Below, piece by piece: positions 24,141 to 33,816 of a DNA stretch of 64,000 bases; the first letter of the stretch is position 1, and every line of letters starts with the position of its first letter. Location of the stretch: assembly GCA_910584685.1 (NCBI GenBank), contig CAJUAO010000008.1, positions 1 through 64,000 of the forward strand, in the 5' to 3' direction. This stretch comes from an uncultured Lachnospiraceae bacterium. GTDB lineage: Bacteria > Bacillota > Clostridia > Lachnospirales > Lachnospiraceae. The notes below the pieces were generated by a model. The model was not told the DNA's origin. It ran no database searches and saw nothing but the letters and a program-made list of their open reading frames with translations. A program made the position numbers and the translations under genes.

Positions 24141-24187
24141 ACAGAGAGGCTAGTTATGTCTTAGCCAAACTGTCCGTAAGTCTTTTT
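24132..24187 (+). terminator. Riboswitch-controlled terminator before mntP
   Basis: GACTTATGGACAG (24132-24144) pairs with CTGTCCGTAAGTC (24170-24182) over 13 bp, with an inner GGCTA/TAGCC hairpin, followed by five T (24183-24187). It shares CTTATGG with the aptamer. Confidence 0.88.
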
Positions 24188-24217
24188 AAATTTATATGTG
24201 AAAGTTGAGGGAAAAAA

Positions 24218-24772
24218 ATGGGAATCTTTGAGCTTTTTATTTTAGCAGTAGGCCTTTCCATGGATGCATTTGCAGTGTCAATATGTAAGGGCTTGTCTCT
24301 TGGAAAAATACAGGCAAGGCACATGGCAATAGCAGGCGGATGGTTTGGAGGCTTTCAGGCGCTTATGCCTCTTATGGGATATTTTTTAGGCAGCTTTTTT
24401 GCTGATGTAATAAGTAAGTATGCCCATTGGGTAGCATTCATTCTTTTGCTTATCATAGGAGGGAATATGATAAAGGAAAGCTTTGACGAGGCGGAGGAAA
24501 TGGAAGGAGCCATGGACATAAAAACCATGTTTATGCTGGCTGTTGCAACAAGTATAGACGCGTTGGCGGTAGGAGTTTCATTCGCGTTTTTAAGGGTGAA
24601 TATAGCGGCAGCGGTAGCGCTTATAGGCTGCGTTACGTTTGTTTTTTCCGCAGCGGGAATAAAGATAGGCAGTCTTTTTGGAAACAAATATAAGTCAAGG
24701 GCGGAGCTTGCAGGAGGAATTATTCTTATAATAATAGGCATAAAAACATTAATTGAGGGCTTAGCCGTGTAA
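24218..24772 (+). CDS. mntP: Manganese efflux pump MntP
   Basis: 184 residues with six transmembrane segments in two repeated halves. The paired acidic motifs are visible (AVGLSMDAFAVSICKG in helix 1 and ATSIDALAVGVSFAFL in the second half). It exports excess Mn2+. Length and motifs match E. coli MntP. Controlled by the Mn-sensing leader immediately upstream, which gives a simple feedback loop. Confidence 0.95.
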   Translation: MGIFELFILAVGLSMDAFAVSICKGLSLGKIQARHMAIAGGWFGGFQALMPLMGYFLGSFFADVISKYAHWVAFILLLIIGGNMIKESFDEAEEMEGAMDIKTMFMLAVATSIDALAVGVSFAFLRVNIAAAVALIGCVTFVFSAAGIKIGSLFGNKYKSRAELAGGIILIIIGIKTLIEGLAV

Positions 24773-25003
24773 TAAGAAACAATAACAGCCTTCTTCCTAT
24801 ATGAGTTGTCAGATGTAATAATAGTAAAGTTAATAGTAAAAATATACAAAAAAGATATATTATTAATATTATTTATGTAGAAAAGACACAAAAATTATGT
24901 TATTATTTATGAAAGTATTGTACAAAGAATTAAATTAAAGGGCGGGCAAATATAAAATGACATAATATTTGTATAATATGGGGAAAAAGGGAAGGAGTGA
25001 ATT

Positions 25004-27325
25004 TTGTTGTTAAAGCTAAAGGAAATATCGAAATATTACTATACTGACAAATCAGTTACTTTAGCACTTAAAGACATTAATCTTGAATTTAAAAAGGGTG
25101 AATTTGTAGCGATTACAGGTAAAAGCGGAAGCGGTAAATCAACCCTTATAAACCTTATAAGCGGAATGGATACATACGAGGAGGGAGAGCTCTTTTTTAA
25201 GGGAATGGAAACCTCCTATTATGACGAAGCAGACTGGGAGCTATACAGAAAAAATAATATAAGCTTCATTTACCAGTCATATAATCTCATTGACAGCTAT
25301 ACGGCCCTTCAAAATATTGAGACAGTTATGATGATATGCGAGACAGAGGAGACAAGGCTTACAAAGAAGGAACGAAAAAAGAGAGCGCTGGAGATTTTAG
25401 AGAAGGTAGGTCTTAAAAAGCAGGCCCATAACAGGGCTTCACATATGTCAAGCGGTCAGAAGCAGAGGCTTGGCATAGCAAGGGCTCTGGCTAAAAATAC
25501 GGATATAATAATAGCAGACGAGCCTACGGGAAATCTTGATGTGGAAAACGGAAAGGCAATAATGGCCATTCTTAACCAGCTTGCCAAGGAGGACAAGCTT
25601 GTTATAGTGGTAACCCATAATTATGAGCAGGCAGAGCCATATGTAACGAGAAAAATAAGACTTTTTGACGGAGAGATAGTTGAGGATTTAAGGATAGATA
25701 AGGCATTATATGAGGATAATGATTTTCAGTCGGACTTTGGAAGCGATGTGCACGAGGAAAAGGAGGCTTATAAAACCTTTGGAACAGCAAGGCGTTTTGT
25801 ACATATGAACAGGCTGGCGCAGCCTCACAGAAGCTTTTTCATACTTATGTTCATACTTATATCAGCCATGGCAACCCTTATATTTACCGGATATTTTGTA
25901 AGCAACACAGACGATACAAAAACAAAAATACCAAGCTATGACGCTTTTTTTAATGTATCCGACGACAGGATTATGATAAAGCGCCTTGACGGGGAACAGT
26001 TAAATGATAAGGATTATGAGAAGATACTTGATATTTCAAGAGTAAAAACCGTAGATAAATATGACCATGCCGGAGACTGCAATTATTTTGCAGAGGAGGA
26101 TACTGATTATAAGAAAAAATATAATGTGGGAGCCGTAACAAAGCAGATAGATATAGAAAAGCTGAAATTTGACAAATTCTTGCGTTCCTCTTACGGTCTT
26201 TCCGATAAGGATTTAAGCTGGGGCAGGCTTCCTGAAAGTAAGTATGAGGTAGTTTTATACGCCTCGGATGACAGCAGTCTTGGGGAAACCATAAATATAT
26301 ACGTGAGCGACATAAAGTGGAGAAATGAATATTATGCAGGGGCAGAATTTACCATAGTAGGCATACTTAAGGAGGAAACCGGTCAGATATATTTTTCGGA
26401 GTCTTTTACAAATGATATGGATAAGGCAGCAGATATAGGATATATGAAATTTGAGATTACAGTCCATGACAATAAGGATTACAAGGATGAAAGCGTAAAG
26501 GATGTAGTAACAGATAAAAGACAAAATAAAGCGTGCGTTATAGTTATAGGCGAAGGGCTTACGGGAAATCAGATTAGAATGTCAGACAGCATTATAAATA
26601 CGCTGCTTCCAGAAGGAGAGGACAAAGGAGCGTATGTATGGTATACGACTCTTTTGCCTGACGGAGTTTTAAGCATAAGCGCAGGAGAAAAAAATGAAAT
26701 GAAGGATATAGCTGTCAATGTTCTGTCGGAAGGGACAATGTGCAGTGAGAATGTTGTTGAGGTAAGCGAGGAGCTTTACTATGAGATACTGGGGGACAGG
26801 GAGACCTTTCAATCCTCTGTATATATAGAGGATTACGCATACACTGACAGCGTTATAGATAAGCTTTATGCGGCAGGCTATGAGGCTATAAGCGTATTAA
26901 GGGTAAGCTCTGTAGAATATGATTCTGCGCTTGTGTCAGAGAGGCTTGTTATGCTTATTGTATGTGTTGCTGTTATCTTAATAATATTTGTACTTGACAT
27001 TCTTGTGATTTATCTTTTAATGAAGCTGAAAAAGGGTGATTTTCTTATAATGAAATCCCTTGGAATGAAGCAGAAAATGGCAAACCAGATGAATTATTAT
27101 GAGTTAGCCACAATAACCCTTACGGCAGATATTATTGTTATAATTGCAGGTATTATATGTAATGAGTTAAAGCTTCCGCTGGTAAGCGACTTTATGAAAT
27201 ATATGAGAATACAGCATTATATAATAGTTATAGTCATAAACGAGGCTATGGCAATGTTAACGGGAAAGCTTTACAACAGGTACTTAGGTAAAAGCTTTAA
27301 GCTAACGTCAGTTAGGAATGATTAA
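25004..27325 (+). CDS. MacB-like ABC exporter, fused ATPase-permease (1 of 3)
   Basis: 773 residues. ATPase domain 1-225: GKSGSGKST, signature SSGQKQRLGIARAL, IIADEPTGNLD and a late histidine in VVTHN. Transmembrane helix 1 at about 278-298, then an external domain of about 340 residues, then three C-terminal helices (SERLVMLIVCVAVILII onward). This is the MacB/FtsX-type mechanotransmission topology (TM-ECD-TM3). Start is one of two adjacent TTG codons behind AGGAG. Closely related in its external domain to the third gene (SVYIEDYAY, RVSSVEYD). Substrate is unknown. No two-component system or peptide gene is adjacent. Confidence 0.85.
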   Translation: MLLKLKEISKYYYTDKSVTLALKDINLEFKKGEFVAITGKSGSGKSTLINLISGMDTYEEGELFFKGMETSYYDEADWELYRKNNISFIYQSYNLIDSYTALQNIETVMMICETEETRLTKKERKKRALEILEKVGLKKQAHNRASHMSSGQKQRLGIARALAKNTDIIIADEPTGNLDVENGKAIMAILNQLAKEDKLVIVVTHNYEQAEPYVTRKIRLFDGEIVEDLRIDKALYEDNDFQSDFGSDVHEEKEAYKTFGTARRFVHMNRLAQPHRSFFILMFILISAMATLIFTGYFVSNTDDTKTKIPSYDAFFNVSDDRIMIKRLDGEQLNDKDYEKILDISRVKTVDKYDHAGDCNYFAEEDTDYKKKYNVGAVTKQIDIEKLKFDKFLRSSYGLSDKDLSWGRLPESKYEVVLYASDDSSLGETINIYVSDIKWRNEYYAGAEFTIVGILKEETGQIYFSESFTNDMDKAADIGYMKFEITVHDNKDYKDESVKDVVTDKRQNKACVIVIGEGLTGNQIRMSDSIINTLLPEGEDKGAYVWYTTLLPDGVLSISAGEKNEMKDIAVNVLSEGTMCSENVVEVSEELYYEILGDRETFQSSVYIEDYAYTDSVIDKLYAAGYEAISVLRVSSVEYDSALVSERLVMLIVCVAVILIIFVLDILVIYLLMKLKKGDFLIMKSLGMKQKMANQMNYYELATITLTADIIVIIAGIICNELKLPLVSDFMKYMRIQHYIIVIVINEAMAMLTGKLYNRYLGKSFKLTSVRND

Positions 27326-27346
27326 TGGAGAGGCAGGGTCAGCGTT

Positions 27347-30088
27347 ATGATAAAGGTGGAAGGATTAAATAAATATTATAATAAGGGAAAAACAAACGAG
27401 CTCCATGTTATAAATAATACCACTATAGAGCTTTCGGACACGGGACTTGTATGTATACTGGGAGAAAGCGGCTCAGGAAAAACTACCCTTATGAACACCA
27501 TAAGCGGTCTTGATGATTTTGAAAATGGAATTATAGATGTTGACGGCGTGGAGATAAAAAAGTATGGCGACGCCAATCAGGAGAGGGTAAGAAATGAAAA
27601 ATTCGGATATATTTTTCAGAATTATTATCTTCTTCAGGACAGAACGGTAGAGTATAATCTTATGCTTGCGTTAGGACTTTATAATATTTCTGACGAGGAA
27701 AAGGCAGAGAGAATAGATTATGTCCTTAAGGCAGTTGATATGTGGAGATACAAAAAGAGGCTTGTTTCACAGCTTTCAGGAGGCCAGCAGCAGAGGATAG
27801 CCATAGCAAGGGCATTGGCAAAGTCGCCGAAGGTTATATTTGCAGACGAGCCTACGGGAAATCTTGACGAGGCAAATACCATGAGGATAATGGGAGTGCT
27901 TAAGAAAATATCTGAAAAATGTCTTGTAGTAGTTGTTACCCATGAAAAATCCATAGCAGATTTTTTTGCCGACAGAATATTGTGGATAGCCGACGGAAGG
28001 ATAATGGATGATAAGGACGGGACAGGCACGGGAGTATACAGCTATGTGGAGGATACAAATCTTTATCTTGGAGAATATGAGAAGAAGGAGCTTAAAGATG
28101 AAAATATAAGCATTGAGGTATTTGACAATGGGCAGAGAGCGGACATAGAATTAAAGATAGTATGCGATAAGGGAAAAATTTATATTTCATTGGGAGAGGC
28201 AAAAAATATAGAGGTTCTTACGGCGGATTCAGAAAAAAAGATTCTTGAGGGTACAAAGCCTGTTATAGAGATGACTGATATGGAGGACATAGATTATTCC
28301 TTAAAGGAGCTGGCGTATGCGAAGAAGCCGAAGCTTACCTTTAAGGAAATAAGAGCCATAGCGCTGGCAAATATTAAGGCCATGGGGAAAAGACAGATAT
28401 TTCTTGTTATTTCCCTTTTGGCAATGTCAATAATGATGGTTCTTGCAATACAGGATATTATGACAATTATAGCTGTACATGAGGAGGAGGTAGTTTCTAC
28501 GGATTCCCATTATCTGGAGCTGGTAATGGAAAAGGGGGACATGATAGCCTCTACGGAATTTCTTAAATATAAGCAGAGATTTATGAATTATATAAAGGAG
28601 GACGGGCAGATTTATGATATGATTGTCTTAAATCCTGACACAACCCTTGTGTATACATATACAGGCTTTTCCCAGCTTGAAAATGTGAAGGTGCCTATAA
28701 GCAATTTTTCCTTTGTGCCTTTAGACAAGCTGTCTGCTGACAGTATTATCTACGGGGAGATGCCGGAAAAATCAGATGAGATAGTGGTAGATAAATGGGT
28801 TTTAGAGCAATATATTAAAAATTCAAACGAGCTGTCAAACGTTATAAACAATATAAGGCATTTTGTTGGCAAGGAGGTTACCGCAGCAAACGGATTAAAG
28901 CTTAAGATAACAGGCATATGTGAAACAGAGCAGATGGATATATATATAGAAAAGGATGTTATATCTGCAACAGGAAATTATATGAATACATATAAGACAT
29001 ATAGTGATTTTATGGAAAATTATGCAGGAAAATATACGGGAGAGGAGGCTGCATATACGGGAAAGGCTCCCGGCTACGACGAGGAGAGCGGTCAGTATGA
29101 AATACTGGTAAGCAAGAGTGAATTTGAGTCAAATTATTTAATATATGCCCAGTCCCAATATTCAAAGGTTTCAATGTACGAATCGGCTTTGGAAAATTAT
29201 GAGAGAGATAAGGCGGAATATGAAGTAGTATTAGAGTATATAGAAAAAGGCTGGACAGGTGAAGAAACGAAGGCTATTTGGGAGGAGACGCTTGAGAAGG
29301 ATAAAAAAAATGTGGATTCGGCCTTTAAGGAAATGACAGAGCAGCTTGGAGTAGATACCTATGAGGAATGTGTGGCAATGAGAAGCGATTACTCTCAATA
29401 TACATATACAAAGACAGCAAAAACCGGAGGTATGTATAAGGTAGTGGGATTTTATGAAAATAAGCTGGCAGAGGAAATGAATGTTGAGATGGTTTTGGCA
29501 GATGAAGCCCAAAAGTATATTATGCCTGAAATTATTGCAAATATGGGTAAATGCTATATATATGCGGAAAGTGAAACCGGAATGGAGGAATACCTTAATG
29601 CCGTGTCGTCAAAAATAGGAAAGGCTCTTGTGGTTAAGCTTTCAAATCCTTATGATACGGTGATGAAGGAGTACAGGCAGGACAAGGGAGAGCAGTTCAG
29701 GGGACGGATAATTGTAACTGCGACAATATTTGTGGTATCTATGATTATACTGTATTTTATGATGAAGACAAATGCAGTGCAGAGAATGCAGGATTTAGGT
29801 GTTTACAGGCTTATCGGCATATCAAAGACAAGCATATTAGGTCTGTTTGCATTTGAGAATGTGGTTATTACGTCATATACATCACTTGTAGGGGCGGTCC
29901 TTGCCACCTTTGCAACGAATCTTGTCTCAAGCATACCTTCCTTAGACGTAGAGATTAATTATCCGTGGTATGCATTTGCGGTAACAATAATTTTTCTTTA
30001 TGGAATAAATGTGCTAATAGGTATTTTTCCTATAAGAAAAATATTAAGGCTTCCGCCTGCGCAGCTTGCAGCTAAGTATGATATATAG
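27347..30088 (+). CDS. MacB-like ABC exporter, fused ATPase-permease (2 of 3)
   Basis: 913 residues, begins 21 bases after gene 1. ATPase domain with GESGSGKTT, LSGGQQQRIAIARAL, IFADEPTGNLDE and VVVVTHE, plus a roughly 110-residue linker. First transmembrane helix near 353-373, external domain of about 400 residues containing a helical hairpin segment (YESALENYERDKAEYEVVLEYI), then three helices (IVTATIFVVSMIILYFM onward). It is the most diverged of the three, with a canonical LSGGQQ signature against SSGQKQ in the others. Probably pairs with gene 1 or 3 as a heterodimer (inference). Confidence 0.85.
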   Translation: MIKVEGLNKYYNKGKTNELHVINNTTIELSDTGLVCILGESGSGKTTLMNTISGLDDFENGIIDVDGVEIKKYGDANQERVRNEKFGYIFQNYYLLQDRTVEYNLMLALGLYNISDEEKAERIDYVLKAVDMWRYKKRLVSQLSGGQQQRIAIARALAKSPKVIFADEPTGNLDEANTMRIMGVLKKISEKCLVVVVTHEKSIADFFADRILWIADGRIMDDKDGTGTGVYSYVEDTNLYLGEYEKKELKDENISIEVFDNGQRADIELKIVCDKGKIYISLGEAKNIEVLTADSEKKILEGTKPVIEMTDMEDIDYSLKELAYAKKPKLTFKEIRAIALANIKAMGKRQIFLVISLLAMSIMMVLAIQDIMTIIAVHEEEVVSTDSHYLELVMEKGDMIASTEFLKYKQRFMNYIKEDGQIYDMIVLNPDTTLVYTYTGFSQLENVKVPISNFSFVPLDKLSADSIIYGEMPEKSDEIVVDKWVLEQYIKNSNELSNVINNIRHFVGKEVTAANGLKLKITGICETEQMDIYIEKDVISATGNYMNTYKTYSDFMENYAGKYTGEEAAYTGKAPGYDEESGQYEILVSKSEFESNYLIYAQSQYSKVSMYESALENYERDKAEYEVVLEYIEKGWTGEETKAIWEETLEKDKKNVDSAFKEMTEQLGVDTYEECVAMRSDYSQYTYTKTAKTGGMYKVVGFYENKLAEEMNVEMVLADEAQKYIMPEIIANMGKCYIYAESETGMEEYLNAVSSKIGKALVVKLSNPYDTVMKEYRQDKGEQFRGRIIVTATIFVVSMIILYFMMKTNAVQRMQDLGVYRLIGISKTSILGLFAFENVVITSYTSLVGAVLATFATNLVSSIPSLDVEINYPWYAFAVTIIFLYGINVLIGIFPIRKILRLPPAQLAAKYDI

Positions 30089-30116
30089 TCCGTATGGCGA
30101 AAGGCAGGGTTGTCAC

Positions 30117-32741
30117 ATGATTAGATTAGATAATGTATCAAAATATTATATTGGAAATAATGAGGTAGCGCTTGGACTTAGAAAAATAAATCTTGAATTT
30201 ACGGTAGGAGAGCTGGTGGCCATAACAGGCGAAAGCGGAAGCGGTAAATCAACGTTGTTAAACGTACTTAGCGGCTCGGATACATATGAGGAGGGAGAGC
30301 TTTATATTGACGAAAAGCCCACGTCATATTATGACGAGACAGACTGGGAGCGTTACAGGCGTGAAAATATCGGCTTCATATATCAAAGCTATAATCTTAT
30401 TGACAGCTATACCGTATTTGAAAACGTAAATATAGCCTTAATTGTAAAGGGAAATGTAGGGGACAACAGGGCTAAGGTGATGGCGTATCTGGAAAGGGTG
30501 GGGCTTGGAGAGCATGCGGAAAAGAAGGCAACGCAGCTTTCCAGCGGACAAAAGCAAAGGCTGGCAATAGCAAGGGCATTAGCTAAGGAAACGGATATTA
30601 TTGTGGCCGACGAGCCTACAGGAAACCTGGACAGTGAAAACAGCGCCCAGATAGTAGAGCTTCTTCACTCTATTTCCGAGGATAAGCTTATATTTGTTGT
30701 GACTCATAATTATGACGAGATTGAGCCATATGCCACGAGAAAGATAAGAATGTACGACGGAGAGGTGGCAGAGGATATTGTACTAAGGGAAAAAAGGCTT
30801 TCGGGAAAAGCAGCAGATGAAAAAAAGACGGAAAAAGCATTAAATGATGTTAAAGCATCAAATGAGGCTATAACAGAAAAAGAAAAGGAAAAGAAAAGGA
30901 AAGAGCAAAAGGAGATAAGGAGTAGAAAAATAAGAAGGATAGATATGCTTAACAGAAAAAATAAGCCTGTAACCTTTGCATTCCTTTTAAGCTTTATGAT
31001 AGCAATAGCGGCGGCATTTTATATACTCCTTGGCAGCTTTTTTTCAAATCTTGACAATACCACCTCAAAGGTATTTGACAGCAAAAAATTTGACAATAAG
31101 GATATTCGCCGGCTTATTGTTATGAAGGAGGACGGCTCTGCATTCAGCGACAGCGACGTGGAGAATATAGAAGATGTCGGCAGGGTAGAGTATGTTGATA
31201 AATATGACTGCATGAATGATACCTTTTATCTTTTAGAGGAAAATAAGGACTATCAGTATTATTATCATAAGAAGGTAAAAAATATAGACGAGCCTTCATA
31301 CGTAAAGCCAAATATTATTACGGGTGATAAATTTATGAGAAGCATTACCTGTATAGACGAGAGCGATATAGCGGAAGGAACCATGCCAAAGGAATTATAT
31401 GATATAGCAGTATACTCTGAAGATGAGAGCATTATTGGCAGCAAGCTTCATATGTACCTTGGAAACCGTCTGATATGGGGCAATGATTTGGCAGAGGCAG
31501 AGTTTATCGTTACTGCCATATTAAAGGAGGATAAGAATCAGATATACTTTTCGGAAAAGCTGGGAACAATGCTTTCGGCAAACCCAAACAAATATATAGA
31601 CTATATTGTTGAAAAAGAAGAAAATTTTCAACTGAATGGCGATTATAATGTTGCAAGTATTATGATTAAGCCGGAGACAAGTTATGAGGTAAGCCAGCCT
31701 TCAGCGATTGAGCCATGCATAACGGGAGAAAATTATGACGAGGAATTTAAAGAATACGTAAACAGCACAAATAAGGAGGTTGCTGTCAGACCTGTTTTTA
31801 TGGTGGATGAGAAGCTGACGGGAAACGAAGCTATTGTTTCCGAGCAGCTTATGGCATCGTCATATACAAAGGAAAGCTCGGGCTTGGTGCATGCATATGA
31901 TTTTTATAATATAGTATCCTTCGGAGTGGTAAATAAAGAGTATGAAAGCCAGATAAGAGCTGCAAAGGATGAGCTTGACCATATGACGGAATGGCTCCAT
32001 GAGATAGAGGAAAATGAGGACAGCTTCTATATGAACGGGTATGGTAAGGGTGAATATGAAAAGCTTCTGAACGAAACAAGAGAGGCTTATAATGAGGCAT
32101 TGGCAGATTATGAGAAGCTTGCATCCTTAAGTCAAAGCTACAGGACGGCTCTTGTTGTACAGAATGATACATCACGTTCAACGACTGGCGTAATTCAGGT
32201 AAGCGAGGAGTTTTACCAGCAGCAGATAGGCTACAGGCAGTCAACCCAGATGTCAGTATATTTAGAGGATTATGCATATGCTGACAAGGTATTGGAGGAA
32301 CTTAAATCAAAAGGCTATGTGGCGGCAAGCGTATACAGGCTTGGGGCGGTGGAATATGATTGGAATCTGGTGGAAAGAAAGGCTACAAGCATGTTTATTT
32401 CGCTTGGGGCATTTGTGGCCATATTCTTTATAGGGGTATTTATACTTGGAATGATAATGAATCTTGGAATGAGGGACTTTAAAATACTCAGACTTCTTGG
32501 CATAGAAAGAAACGAGTTAAATGCAATAAATAAGACGGGAATAGTAATAAATATGATTATGGCGGTTTTTGCAGCATTTATTGTTATATTTTTGCTGAAT
32601 ATGGCTAATGTGTCGTATATAGTAAATATAGTGAAGTATTACAGATGGTATTTTTATGTGATATATATAGTCTTTTTGGGTGCTTTTTGTACGCTTTTGT
32701 ATGTGAGGAGCAAGGCAAGGGTGAGGAGGATGAATAAATAA
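30117..32741 (+). CDS. MacB-like ABC exporter, fused ATPase-permease (3 of 3)
   Basis: About 874 residues from ATG 30117 behind AGGCAGGG. An in-frame ATG at 30066 inside the previous gene lacks such a box. ATPase: GESGSGKST, LSSGQKQRLAIARAL, IVADEPTGNLD, VVTHN. A Lys/Glu-rich linker (EKEKEKKRKEQKEI) precedes transmembrane helix 1 (VTFAFLLSFMIAIAAAFYILL). The external domain includes a coiled segment (AKDELDHMTEWLHEIEENED) and three helices end the protein. A paralogue of gene 1. Last gene of the operon, followed by the first giant-hairpin element. Confidence 0.85.
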   Translation: MIRLDNVSKYYIGNNEVALGLRKINLEFTVGELVAITGESGSGKSTLLNVLSGSDTYEEGELYIDEKPTSYYDETDWERYRRENIGFIYQSYNLIDSYTVFENVNIALIVKGNVGDNRAKVMAYLERVGLGEHAEKKATQLSSGQKQRLAIARALAKETDIIVADEPTGNLDSENSAQIVELLHSISEDKLIFVVTHNYDEIEPYATRKIRMYDGEVAEDIVLREKRLSGKAADEKKTEKALNDVKASNEAITEKEKEKKRKEQKEIRSRKIRRIDMLNRKNKPVTFAFLLSFMIAIAAAFYILLGSFFSNLDNTTSKVFDSKKFDNKDIRRLIVMKEDGSAFSDSDVENIEDVGRVEYVDKYDCMNDTFYLLEENKDYQYYYHKKVKNIDEPSYVKPNIITGDKFMRSITCIDESDIAEGTMPKELYDIAVYSEDESIIGSKLHMYLGNRLIWGNDLAEAEFIVTAILKEDKNQIYFSEKLGTMLSANPNKYIDYIVEKEENFQLNGDYNVASIMIKPETSYEVSQPSAIEPCITGENYDEEFKEYVNSTNKEVAVRPVFMVDEKLTGNEAIVSEQLMASSYTKESSGLVHAYDFYNIVSFGVVNKEYESQIRAAKDELDHMTEWLHEIEENEDSFYMNGYGKGEYEKLLNETREAYNEALADYEKLASLSQSYRTALVVQNDTSRSTTGVIQVSEEFYQQQIGYRQSTQMSVYLEDYAYADKVLEELKSKGYVAASVYRLGAVEYDWNLVERKATSMFISLGAFVAIFFIGVFILGMIMNLGMRDFKILRLLGIERNELNAINKTGIVINMIMAVFAAFIVIFLLNMANVSYIVNIVKYYRWYFYVIYIVFLGAFCTLLYVRSKARVRRMNK

Positions 32742-32766
32742 AAAAGGGAATGTTGTAATGTGGTAT

Positions 32767-33146
32767 GTACAGGTGAAACATTTTTCTTTACATGTAGTCC
32801 GGGTATGTCCCATAAACAGGCTCCTAGGACTGGAACAGGGAGGGCAGGGGAAGGGCGGTATATATAATTCTTTAAAGCTTCGAAACATGAAAGAAATTCT
32901 ATCAACGGTGTACTGCCATCTTCTAAGTTGCGAGCGTAACTCGCAAGGGGCTGAAAAGCAAGCCCCTTACTCAAACAGACGCTCTCCACTAAGAAGCTGA
33001 CAGTACCCCGTTGATGAATTTCTATTCATGTTCCTCAATGCTTTAAAAAATTATATATACCGCCCTTTCCCTGCCCTCCCTGTTCCAGCCCTAGGAGCCT
33101 GTTTATGGGACATACCCTCATTTATATGCTGTTAGTGGAAGAAAAG
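32767..33146 (+). repeat. Giant variable-arm hairpin element, copy A
   Basis: GGGTATGTCCCATAAACAGG (from 32801) pairs with CCTGTTTATGGGACATACCC (to 33117). The arms stay complementary almost without break for about 125 bases each side. At the apex lie GCGAG-CGTAA-CTCGC, a GGGGCT/AGCCCC hairpin and ACAGACGCTCT. Outside the stem, GTACAGGTGAAA...CATG and CCCTCATT...GCTGTTAG are shared with other copies. Begins about 25 bases after the ABC operon, same direction. No reading frame and no transposase. Confidence 0.8.
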
Positions 33147-33394
33147 ATTGAGTTTATTTTAGTATTACAAAAATATAGTAGTTAGAGAGCAGTAGATATG
33201 ACATCTGCATTTGTTTTGTATAAGGTATATGACAAATATCAGATTATGGAAATTAGATTGAATTTATTTTTTTCTCTGAAAAATTTGTAAGATACAGATG
33301 TGCAGATATAGTGTGTATCAGCAAATAAGCTTATATCTTTATATTCATACGTACACATTATAGAAAATAATAAAAGATGTAACTTTCTCCCAAT
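33147..33394. other. Spacer between hairpin copies A and B, nothing recognised
   Basis: AT-rich sequence without a supported gene. The two hairpin elements on either side face each other. Confidence 0.5.
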
Positions 33395-33735
33395 GAGGGG
33401 CTTAAGAAAAAAGGGAGCTTGGGGCGGCAGGGCAGCTTGGGAAGGGAGTTATATATTTTTTTAAAGCATTGAGAAAAGGGTTAGAAATTCATCAAGGGAA
33501 TAACGTCAGCTTCTTAGCGTAGAGCGTCTGTTTGAGCAGGGGGCTTGCTTTTCAGCCCACTGCGAGTTACGCTCGCAGCTTAGAAGGTGGCGGTATTCCC
33601 TTGATAGAATTTCTTCCTCTTTTCGAAGCTAAAAAAAAATATATAACTCCCTTCCCAAGCTGCCCTGCCGCCCCAAGCTCCCTTTTTTCTTAAGCCCCGG
33701 GTTTCATGCAAGGAACTTTCTTTTCACCTGTACAA
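33391..33735 (-). repeat. Giant variable-arm hairpin element, copy B
   Basis: Stem ends GGGGCTTAAG (33397) and CTTAAGCCCC (33698). The arms are complementary for about 120 bases but differ in sequence from copies A and C over most of their outer length (for example GGGGCGGCAGGGC with GCCCTGCCGCCCC). Read on the minus strand the apex is nearly identical to A and C (GCGAGCGTAACTCGC, GGGCT...AGCCCC, ACAGACGCTCTACGCT). The upstream minus-strand block GTACAGGTGAAA matches copy A. Lies downstream of the minus-strand XRE pseudogene, in the same orientation. Confidence 0.8.
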
Positions 33736-33816
33736 ATTAATATTTTAAAATCCAACCAATATCCCTTTAACAGAAACTCCCTCAAACTTCCCTCTAAACT
33801 TCACCCCTCCCCTCAA

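Noticed and set aside
32758..33000. Open frame inside giant hairpin copy A
   Set aside because: The frame is not conserved in copies B and C, and the stem pairing explains the sequence.
32767..33735. Giant hairpins considered as insertion sequences or IS remnants
   Set aside because: No transposase frame, no visible target duplication, and the arms vary while the centre is conserved, the reverse of IS structure.
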